DNA from: CAZUCD01 sp964618855
GTDB taxonomy: Bacteria > Sumerlaeota > Sumerlaeia > SLMS01 > JANRJK01
Length of the DNA stretch: 23,659 bases
Reading direction: 5' to 3'
Assembly (NCBI GenBank): GCA_964618855.1
Contig: CAZUCD010000050.1
Coordinates: forward strand, 1 to 23,659
The notes under the pieces are model-generated. The model searched no databases. It was not told the DNA's origin and worked only from the letters and a program-made list of their open reading frames with translations. Below are positions 14,341 through 21,259 of this stretch, in pieces. A program made the position numbers and the translations under genes. Within the stretch, counting starts at the first letter, position 1. The number at the start of each line of letters is the position of its first letter.

Positions 14341-15822
14341 TCAATGTGCCAGCGGCAGTTCCACCGTGAAAGTGGAGCCCAGCCCAACCTCGCTCTCGAC
14401 CTTCAGGGTGGCCTTGATGCTCTGGGCCAGCATCCTCGTCACTGTCAGGCCCAATCCCAGGCCTTCCTGCGAGCGCGTCATCGAGTTGTCCACCTGATAG
14501 AACTGCTCGAAGATCCGCGCCAGTTTCTCCTTCGGGATGCCGATGCCATGGTCTCGGATCGAGATCGCGAGCACCCCACCGCGCGCCTCGAAGATTACCT
14601 CTACGTTCGCATTCCCCGGGCTGAACTTGATCGCGTTGTCCAGAAGGTGGTATAGGATCCGGCGGAGGCTGTCCTCATGGGATAGCACCCTCGGGATCCC
14701 GTCGGTCGGCAGGATCGGGTCGATCTCCCCCTTCTTGTCGCGGCGGCGGTTCTCGAGCTGCGGGATCGTCTTCATCAGGGCATCGAGCGGATCGATGGGC
14801 GTCAGGTTGCGGTCGCGCATTCCCTCGACCTGAAGTTCCGCGATGTCTATCAGGTCGTTCACCATCGTGATCATGTGCCGGGTGTTCTTCTGCACCCGGC
14901 TCATGAGGGTCTCCTGCGTCGGCGTGAGCGGGCCCACCTTCTCGCCTGCCACGAGATCCACGAAGCCGATCATGGCCGTCAGGGGCGTCCTCAGCTCGTG
15001 GGAGATGGTCGAGAGGAAGTTCGACTTTATGGTGTCGAGCTCCTTGAGGTCCTGCAGCGCCCGGTTCAGGTCGCCGATCAGGCGCGCATTGGAGATTGCG
15101 AGCGCGCTCTGGTTCGCGAAGAACCCAAGGTCCTCCAGGTCCTCGTCCGTCACCTGGGCTCCTCCATCGAATCTGCGGTCCACGAAGAGGATTCCAAGCA
15201 GCCCCGCCTGCGTGAAGATCGGGACGGCGATGGCCGTGCCCTCAAGGCGGGCCGAAATCTCCTCCGGGAGGCGGCGCTGGTACTTCTCGGGGTCGAGCCT
15301 CCGCGGGTATCTCCAGTGGATGCACTCCGAGAGGATGTCCCTTTGGACGCCTTCCCTGCGGCGAACCTGGACCTCGAAGTTGAGCTGTCCAAACGCCCGG
15401 GCCATGTCGTCGTCCATCCCGAGCCTGTTGAGCGCCGTGAGCCACTCTGCCCCGGCGTACATGTTGTAGATCGCGGGTTCCTGTTCCGGGGACAGGCGGA
15501 CCGTTTCCTCGTGCGAGTTGCGGCGCTCGCGCAGCGCCCGCTCCTCGTCCTGGATGTCGCGCTCGAACTGCGCCACCGCGTCCTTCGACTCGTAGCCGAC
15601 ATCCATGCGACCGTGGAAGTGGTGCGTGGTCGGGTCGTAGTCCAGCGCCACCACGCGGGAACACCCCAGCCCGGAGGGGGAAAGGAGCCCCGAGAGCAGG
15701 ACCGAGTAGACGTCCTCGACGCTTTGCGTGGAACCCAGCGCTATCGAAAGCCGCGTCACCCACCTGATCTGGTTCTGCAGCCGGGTGACCCGCGGATCGT
15801 GGTGCCGGACCTCGGCCTCCAT
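14341..15822 (-). CDS. Soluble GAF-like sensor histidine kinase
   Basis: A 493-residue cytoplasmic histidine kinase without membrane helices. The N-terminal half (about 25-250) is GAF-like, with VAVPIFTQAGLLGILFVDRR near its end, and a helical linker follows. The HisKA domain has phospho-acceptor His275 in STISHELRTPLTAMIGF. The ATPase domain has the N box with Asn396 (LLDNAIKFS), G1 DHGIGIP (424-430), an F box (FEQFYQVD) and G2 GLGLGL (454-459). All catalytic motifs are intact. There is no receiver domain and no response regulator gene beside it. The start at 15822 is three bases after the stop of the RsbW-type gene, so it belongs to the same message. It may feed a signal into the partner-switching module or use a distant regulator. 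Confidence 0.92.
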   Translation of the reverse strand: MEAEVRHHDPRVTRLQNQIRWVTRLSIALGSTQSVEDVYSVLLSGLLSPSGLGCSRVVALDYDPTTHHFHGRMDVGYESKDAVAQFERDIQDEERALRERRNSHEETVRLSPEQEPAIYNMYAGAEWLTALNRLGMDDDMARAFGQLNFEVQVRRREGVQRDILSECIHWRYPRRLDPEKYQRRLPEEISARLEGTAIAVPIFTQAGLLGILFVDRRFDGGAQVTDEDLEDLGFFANQSALAISNARLIGDLNRALQDLKELDTIKSNFLSTISHELRTPLTAMIGFVDLVAGEKVGPLTPTQETLMSRVQKNTRHMITMVNDLIDIAELQVEGMRDRNLTPIDPLDALMKTIPQLENRRRDKKGEIDPILPTDGIPRVLSHEDSLRRILYHLLDNAIKFSPGNANVEVIFEARGGVLAISIRDHGIGIPKEKLARIFEQFYQVDNSMTRSQEGLGLGLTVTRMLAQSIKATLKVESEVGLGSTFTVELPLAH

Positions 15823-15825
15823 CGC

Positions 15826-16383
15826 CTACTTCTTGATGGCCGGCGGGTTCAGGTACTTCGTCATGGTGAGGATCGTCCCGCGCTCCGGCGGGAAGTCGTA
15901 GTGCACCTCGTCCATGAAGTTCCGGATGATGTAGTTCCCCAGACCGCCCGTGCCCCGGCGCTCGAGGTACTCCTCGATGCTGTTCACGCCCGGCGGGGTG
16001 TTGTGCAGGCCGATCCCATTGTCCATGATGATGATCTTGATCCACTCCGCATGGAGGATCGTGCGGAGCCTGAGGACGCAGTCCACGTCCGGCGGAGGCG
16101 GAAGGCGCCGCTCGGGGGGCAGGTCGGGGGAAACACCCAGGTGCTTGTACGCATGGCGGACGACGTTGGTGCAGGCCTCGTCCACGGCAAGCTCGATGCG
16201 CTCCACTTCCTCTTCACAGAAACCGAGGTCCGTCGCCAGTGCGGTCACCAGCGTGCGCAGCAGGCTGAGCACCCGCGTCTCGACCGGGCACCGGACTTCA
16301 ATCTCGACGATGTCGCCAAGGCTCGTGCTCTCCCGGTTGAACCGGGGGGAGTCGCCTGGTGATCCTGTCTCTGCGTCCCTCAT
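15826..16383 (-). CDS. RsbW-type anti-sigma factor / serine-protein kinase
   Basis: A 185-residue GHKL-fold (HATPase_c) protein of the RsbW/SpoIIAB type. It would bind and inhibit a sigma factor or another target and phosphorylate the STAS partner on serine. The N box is ELAVDEACTNVVRHAYKH (Asn73), G1 is DNGIGL (121-126) and the glycine-rich lid is GTGGLGNYII (144-153). About 25 extra residues precede the usual start, and a Pro-rich insertion (about 85-100, PPERRLPPPPD) lies between the N box and the G1 strand. GGGAG lies seven bases before the ATG at 16383. It sits between the STAS gene and the histidine kinase. No sigma factor gene is in the window, so the target is unknown. Confidence 0.9.
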   Translation of the reverse strand: MRDAETGSPGDSPRFNRESTSLGDIVEIEVRCPVETRVLSLLRTLVTALATDLGFCEEEVERIELAVDEACTNVVRHAYKHLGVSPDLPPERRLPPPPDVDCVLRLRTILHAEWIKIIIMDNGIGLHNTPPGVNSIEEYLERRGTGGLGNYIIRNFMDEVHYDFPPERGTILTMTKYLNPPAIKK

Positions 16384-16419
16384 TTCGGGGCTCCCGCTGG
16401 GTTTCTGCCCGCCGCCTGC

Positions 16420-16776
16420 TCAGATGTTGAACGCGGCGCTCAACTCCGCCTCGTTGTCCACGATCTTGAAGATGTTGGTGAATCCCAGCGTCCGGAACAC
16501 GCGGTGCACCTTGTCCGAGGGCTTCAGGAGGACGAGTTCCCCGCTGTTCTGCCTCAGGCGGTGCGTCAGCCCCATCAGCGCGCTGATGCCCGCGCTCGAG
16601 ATGTAGCTGAGTTGCTCGATGTTCAGGAGCAGTCGAGTCACTCCGGAGTCGAGCAGGCTGTGAAGGCTCTGCTCGAAGCCCGCGACGGTGTGGCTGTCCA
16701 GCGTCCCAACGACATCCACTCGGGAGAAGCTGCTGGCCCCGTCTGCGGGGTGGATCACGAGGTCGTAATTCTTCAT
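16420..16776 (-). CDS. STAS-domain anti-anti-sigma factor
   Basis: A 118-residue single-domain STAS protein of the SpoIIAA/RsbV kind. The key segment LLLNIEQLSYISSAGISALM contains the serine pair 60-61, where the phosphorylation site of the family lies. SELVLLKPS-type and VFRTLGFTNIFKIVDNEAEL segments complete the fold. The unphosphorylated form would bind the RsbW-type kinase encoded next and release its target. GAGG lies eight bases before the ATG at 16776; starts further upstream would overlap the phosphatase gene and add a non-family N-terminus. It starts 23 bases after the phosphatase stop and is surely co-transcribed with it. Confidence 0.93.
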   Translation of the reverse strand: MKNYDLVIHPADGASSFSRVDVVGTLDSHTVAGFEQSLHSLLDSGVTRLLLNIEQLSYISSAGISALMGLTHRLRQNSGELVLLKPSDKVHRVFRTLGFTNIFKIVDNEAELSAAFNI

Positions 16777-16799
16777 GCGCTTTGCCTCGGCGGCGGATT

Positions 16800-18269
16800 T
16801 CAGGCTGTGGTTGCCACGCGGCGTTCCATGCCGCTGCTGGACTGCTCCCGCTCTTCCTTCCACTGCAGCACGACTATCGTGATGTCGTCGTGCTGGTCCC
16901 TGCCTTCCGTGAAGGTCTCGATGTCCCGGACGATCTCCTCGACGATGCGGTCGGGGGTTTCGCCCGCATGGGCACGGACAACCTCGTGCAGCCGTGGTTG
17001 CCCGTACTCGTGCTTCTGCTCGTCCATCGCCTCCACAACGCCGTCCGTGTAAAGCACGATGGTCTTCTCGGCGCGAAGGGAAATTTCCTCTTCTTCGATG
17101 ACCGCGAAAATGTCCCCCTCAACCAAGCCCAGCGCAATTCCATTCGGCTCGTGCAGGGAGAGCGGCTCGTTCTCCCCCCGGGCGCAGATCAGCGGGTCGT
17201 GCCCGGCGCGCGCGAACCGGAACGCCCCCGTCCTGATGTTCAGCACACCGTAGGTCATCGTGATGAACACCCCGGTCTTCGTGTCCCGGACCGCCTGCGC
17301 GTTCACCCGTGTGAGCACCTGCTTGGGCGAGAGGGCCCCACGCGCCTCCGCACGGAGCGTCGCCCGCACGCTCGCCATCACCATCGCCCCCGGCGTCCCC
17401 TTGCCGGAGACGTCCGCGATCGCGATGCCGATGTGGTCCTCGTCCACGTCGATGTAGTCGAAGTAGTCCCCTCCGACCTCCAGCGCGGGCCGGTTGAAGC
17501 CCGCAATGTCGATCGCATCGAGCTTCGGCTGCTTGCGCGGCAGCAGCATCTCCTGGAACTCCTTCGCCACCCGGAGCTCCTGCTCCATGCGCTGCTTTTG
17601 CGAGAGTTCCGCGTAGAGGCGCACCAGGTCGATCGTCACAGCCGCCTGGTCCGCGATCGCCGTCACAAGGCTCATGTCCGCATCGTCGAACGGCCCATCC
17701 TCGCGCTTGTTCACGAGGGCGATGACGCCCAGCACCTCGTCCCGCACGAGAATCGGCGCCAGCAGCAGGTCCCGGATGGGTATCACTTCCGAGGCCTCGC
17801 GCGGGACGCGTTCATCGCGCGCCGCGTCCACAATCAGCATCCCCTTCCCGGTGTCCGCCACGCGACCGACGATGCCCTCGCCCACCTTGATCGAGTCCTT
17901 GCGCACCTTCTCCGCCACGAACTTGCGCTTGGCGAGTAGGCGGTCCGTCGTCGTCTTGTGAAGGGGGGGAAACAGGCCCTGCACGACGGCCGCGCGCAGG
18001 ATGTCCGGCTCGTCCTGCTGCCGCAGGAAGATCGCCGCCGCGTCCGCCTTCGTCGCGTCCTGGAGGAACTGCACCACCAACTGGAGCGTCCCCTGCTGGT
18101 CCAGCCGCGTCGTCACAAGTTCCCCGAGCCGGTTCAGGAAGTCGAACACCGCGGTTTTCTCGCGGATTCGATTCGAAAGCTCGTAGCGGAGCGAAAGCAC
18201 GCGCTTGCTCTGGCGTCTCAGGAGAAACGCCAGCACGGCCGCCACAAGGAACAGGAAGAACGCTGTCAT
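16800..18269 (-). CDS. Membrane-anchored GAF-SpoIIE (PP2C-type) serine phosphatase
   Basis: A 489-residue protein with one N-terminal membrane helix (about 2-17), a GAF domain (about 38-215), a short coiled-coil linker (about 215-245) and a SpoIIE/RsbU-type PP2C phosphatase domain (about 250-475). Metal-binding motifs are all present: GGDYFD (Asp268), IADVSGKG (Asp286), LYTDGV (Asp409) and DQHDDITIV (Asp461-462), so activity is expected. Its substrate is most likely the phosphorylated STAS protein encoded immediately downstream. It is the first gene of the four-gene - strand cassette. No strong ribosome site is visible before the ATG at 18269, and the 121-bp upstream interval has no convincing promoter. 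Confidence 0.94.
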   Translation of the reverse strand: MTAFFLFLVAAVLAFLLRRQSKRVLSLRYELSNRIREKTAVFDFLNRLGELVTTRLDQQGTLQLVVQFLQDATKADAAAIFLRQQDEPDILRAAVVQGLFPPLHKTTTDRLLAKRKFVAEKVRKDSIKVGEGIVGRVADTGKGMLIVDAARDERVPREASEVIPIRDLLLAPILVRDEVLGVIALVNKREDGPFDDADMSLVTAIADQAAVTIDLVRLYAELSQKQRMEQELRVAKEFQEMLLPRKQPKLDAIDIAGFNRPALEVGGDYFDYIDVDEDHIGIAIADVSGKGTPGAMVMASVRATLRAEARGALSPKQVLTRVNAQAVRDTKTGVFITMTYGVLNIRTGAFRFARAGHDPLICARGENEPLSLHEPNGIALGLVEGDIFAVIEEEEISLRAEKTIVLYTDGVVEAMDEQKHEYGQPRLHEVVRAHAGETPDRIVEEIVRDIETFTEGRDQHDDITIVVLQWKEEREQSSSGMERRVATTA

Positions 18270-18390
18270 GTCGTGTCGAGGAGTGCGGACCTTACCGGGT
18301 CATACGCGCCTTCGCGCGAAACGATTCATTTGCGAAGAGTTAGGTTCCCGATTCACCCGTTGGCAACCGCAAAGGGGGCCTGCTCCCCGC

Positions 18391-20994
18391 TCACTCCTCG
18401 AAGAAGATGCCGAACCGCCCCGTCTTGTTCCCACCCCTGAGGTCGATGTACTTGCCATCGCGGTAGACCACCCATGTCAGGTCCGTGGGTGGGCGCATGT
18501 TGCGGACTATCCCGTAGCCGTGCTTCACCTTGGGGATCAGGTACCCGTTGCACGCCACGATGGTGTCTCCCGGCTTGAATCCGATCCGCGTCCCGTCCCC
18601 GTTGATGCTCCTGATGCGCATCCCGTGCCGCGGGGGCGACTTGCGGTACTCCTCGGTGAAGGACTCGAGGCCGTCCGGGAACTTGCATCCCAGATGATCC
18701 TCTAGGACCTGCCGGTACGGACTCGAGCCAGAGTCGCGAATCTGTCGGACGATCGCAACCATCACCATCCCAAAGTCATTATAGCGTTGGTTTAGGCTGT
18801 TTGCCACCGAAATGGCCCCGTCGAAGTCCTTCACGTGCAGGCGATACTCGATGCTGGCGATCAGTCCCGCCTTGGAGAAAACCTCCTCGCCCATCTCCGC
18901 CCATCGACGTGCGCTTTCGGCGTCATCGATGGATATGTAGTGCATGACCGCGTCCAGCGCCTTGTTGGATAGTCCGATGTTGGATGGAGCGGTTCGCAGG
19001 TGCGCTTCCAGGAACGGGAGCTTTTCCTCGAATGTCACGTCAGGGGGAAACTGCTCGGCGATGTACGACCCCTGTCCCGGATCGATTTCGCTTATGCGCC
19101 TCCCAACCTCCAGGAGGACCTCCTTCGGGGCGGAGCGAATCTGCCCAAGTGCCAGCAGGAGACCCTTCGCGTCATACTCAGAGCGGGGTCCGAAGATCTC
19201 CCGAACGACATCGGGCGAGGCCTTCCTGTAGCTGAGTTCCCCGGCGAGGCGTAGTGCCAGGACCTGCGGCTGGTGCCTCGATAGACTGAGGGACTCCTCC
19301 GTGGCTCCCAGCCGAAAAACCTCCGCACCCGAAGTGATGAAGTCGTAGCAGGGGGCCACCTCGTTGAATCCGTATGCGGTTCCGAAAGGGACCATCCCCG
19401 TGAGCCAAGCCCCAATCCCGAGCACCCCCAACGAATGGGAGTCGTAAGCGCCCCCTCCGGTGTGGGCGCATTGGACCCACACGCGCAGGGGCATGTTCTC
19501 GGGCTGGGCCCTGACCATCGTTGTCAGGCGACCGTAGGTCTCCGTGCGCAAGGCCCTGTCGAAAGTAGTGTTGAACTCGAAGAAAACGGTGAACCTGGAC
19601 TTTTCCAACAGGTTGATGACGAGTTCGCGTACCGCGTCGCCCCCCTCGCCGTCGCCAAGTTCCCGCGCGTTTCGCCACCATGCGTGCGTTGCGCATTCCA
19701 GGATGTCCCGCACCAGAAAGCTCGAGACGAGACCCCAGCCGATCACTGCGGGCTCCGCCTTCGACGGGTCCATCCCTCCATGGAGGTAAGTCGCCCGGAT
19801 CATGTCGATCTCCGCCGGGAACGGCTCCATCTTCTCCGTCTTGCGCCCCGAAAAAAGATCCATGGTCTCCACAGCCCGGCGTAGCGCTGCCGGCGTAAGA
19901 ACGTCGAGGTTCAGGCCATAAGCTGTAGTTGCCGGATTGAGATGATTTACCGCCCGCCAAACATACAGGTCCTCGCCCATCGCACTCCGCTGGTTCTCCA
20001 CGGTCCACTCGAAGCCCCGCGTCCGTGCGGACGCTGCCACCACCTCGCGCCTCTCGACGGGCGTCGGATCCGGGATGCCATTCAACAGCCGCGGGTCCTG
20101 CGTCATGCGCATCCGCAGGGCACGGCTCCACGAGGCGGACTCCTTCGACGGGTCCAACTTGGCCAACCCATCCAACGCGGCATTGGCCTGTGATTCCCTC
20201 AACAGCAGGACACCATTGATCGCCGTTGCCAGTTGCAGCTCCGCCGAATCGTGCGAGCCACCACCCAGGAACTTCACCATAGCGAGGTGTGCGGACATCC
20301 GGCACAGTGTCGGCCTGGTGTCATAGTACGCATGGCCCATGTCCAGGAGCCCAAACGCCCCCAGTACGAGCGCCGCCTCGGCGTGCAGCTGCGCATCGTA
20401 GGGGCGCTCGGCCAGCCGCGTCCCGACCACGCGCGACTTGTTCAGCACCGTCTCCAGCCTGCCGTCCAGCAGGTCCCCCATGAGTCCCGCCAGCTTCGTC
20501 GGAGAACGCGCCCCACGCTCCTGGTCCCCAAAAGTTGATGGAAAGATGGCCCGCAGCAGCAGGTCGTATCCATCACCCGCAAGGCCCCCGCCCTCCGGAT
20601 CGATCGTGCCTTCGAACAGCACCTTGCCCTCGGGGTCGACGATCCGGAGCTGCCATCGGATCAGATCGTGGCCTGTCCACTGTTCGGTCAGCACCGTCAC
20701 CTTCATCTCGCCTGGATTCGGTGTGATTCCCGTCCTCGCGAGCCATGCCATCTCGGCCAGGTCCGTCGCCACCGTGCCGATGGCCGCCTCTGTCATAGAG
20801 ATGTAGGGTCCGCTGAACGTATGGCCGCGCGGCATGAGCTGGTAGTTGGCGGAGGGGGAAGCGTCTACGGCCGGCGTAGGATCCGCACCTGGAGCTTGTG
20901 CGACGGGCGACAGCATCGCCCAAAGGCAGAGCACCAACACCCTGGGCATCATGGTTCTGCTGGGGGTCGAACTCCTGCGACTCGCTGGGGCCAT
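18391..20994 (-). CDS. Large exported protein of unknown function with PDZ-like C-terminus
   Basis: An 867-residue protein. After an Arg/Ser-rich n-region a hydrophobic signal segment (VLVLCLWAMLSPVAQA) indicates export. An early block (about 55-130) of beta-strand pattern (MKVTVLTEQWTGHDLIRWQL) is followed by a long mostly helical region. The last ~80 residues (about 786-867) resemble a PDZ domain: HGMRIRSINGDGTRIGFKPG, then DTIVACNGYLI and LTWVVYRDGKYIDL. No protease motif is seen, so this is not a simple HtrA or C-terminal processing protease. I do not recognise the main body. The ATG at 20994 is supported by GGAG eight bases ahead; ATGs at 20952 and 20949 would shorten the n-region but lack a ribosome site. 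Third codon positions look less GC-rich than in the Tad or bamA genes. Confidence 0.8.
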   Translation of the reverse strand: MAPASRRSSTPSRTMMPRVLVLCLWAMLSPVAQAPGADPTPAVDASPSANYQLMPRGHTFSGPYISMTEAAIGTVATDLAEMAWLARTGITPNPGEMKVTVLTEQWTGHDLIRWQLRIVDPEGKVLFEGTIDPEGGGLAGDGYDLLLRAIFPSTFGDQERGARSPTKLAGLMGDLLDGRLETVLNKSRVVGTRLAERPYDAQLHAEAALVLGAFGLLDMGHAYYDTRPTLCRMSAHLAMVKFLGGGSHDSAELQLATAINGVLLLRESQANAALDGLAKLDPSKESASWSRALRMRMTQDPRLLNGIPDPTPVERREVVAASARTRGFEWTVENQRSAMGEDLYVWRAVNHLNPATTAYGLNLDVLTPAALRRAVETMDLFSGRKTEKMEPFPAEIDMIRATYLHGGMDPSKAEPAVIGWGLVSSFLVRDILECATHAWWRNARELGDGEGGDAVRELVINLLEKSRFTVFFEFNTTFDRALRTETYGRLTTMVRAQPENMPLRVWVQCAHTGGGAYDSHSLGVLGIGAWLTGMVPFGTAYGFNEVAPCYDFITSGAEVFRLGATEESLSLSRHQPQVLALRLAGELSYRKASPDVVREIFGPRSEYDAKGLLLALGQIRSAPKEVLLEVGRRISEIDPGQGSYIAEQFPPDVTFEEKLPFLEAHLRTAPSNIGLSNKALDAVMHYISIDDAESARRWAEMGEEVFSKAGLIASIEYRLHVKDFDGAISVANSLNQRYNDFGMVMVAIVRQIRDSGSSPYRQVLEDHLGCKFPDGLESFTEEYRKSPPRHGMRIRSINGDGTRIGFKPGDTIVACNGYLIPKVKHGYGIVRNMRPPTDLTWVVYRDGKYIDLRGGNKTGRFGIFFEE

Positions 20995-21259
20995 GTGATG
21001 TGCTCCGCCAAGAGTAGTGTATACGCCGCGACGATGTTCGAGAACAGGTCGCCGATGATCCGCTACTATTGCAAGTGTGGAGTGGCTTTGCCCACGAACT
21101 TCGTACGCAAGGCTTGTGGGGAGGACCACTCAGGGGTGGATGCACGGACTCCCCCTCCCCTAGGGGATTTGCCCCCATCCGATTCAGTACCATTGGCATA
21201 CTCTCCCGGCCGGAATCTTGCTCCCACGTGCGGGCAACCCAAAACGGAGCACCCGACCG
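20995..21259. promoter_or_regulatory. Divergent intergenic region (265 bp)
   Basis: The longest non-coding stretch of the window, between two genes transcribed away from each other, so it should contain both promoters. No convincing -35/-10 pair was found. Two small symmetric elements are present: TGTTC-GA-GAACA (21035-21046) and CCCCTAGGGG (21157-21166). Ribosome sites for both flanking genes (GGAG) are visible at the edges. Confidence 0.4.

Noticed and set aside
14875..16362. A 495-codon open frame on the + strand
   Set aside because: Antisense shadow of the histidine kinase and RsbW-type genes; composition is Arg/His/Pro/Val-rich as in reversed GC-rich codons.
16782..17939. A 385-codon open frame on the + strand
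   Set aside because: Antisense to the SpoIIE phosphatase gene, whose catalytic motifs are intact.
21035..21046. LexA/SOS-box reading of TGTTC-GA-GAACA
   Set aside because: The spacing and flanks do not match known LexA boxes; kept only as an unexplained symmetric element.
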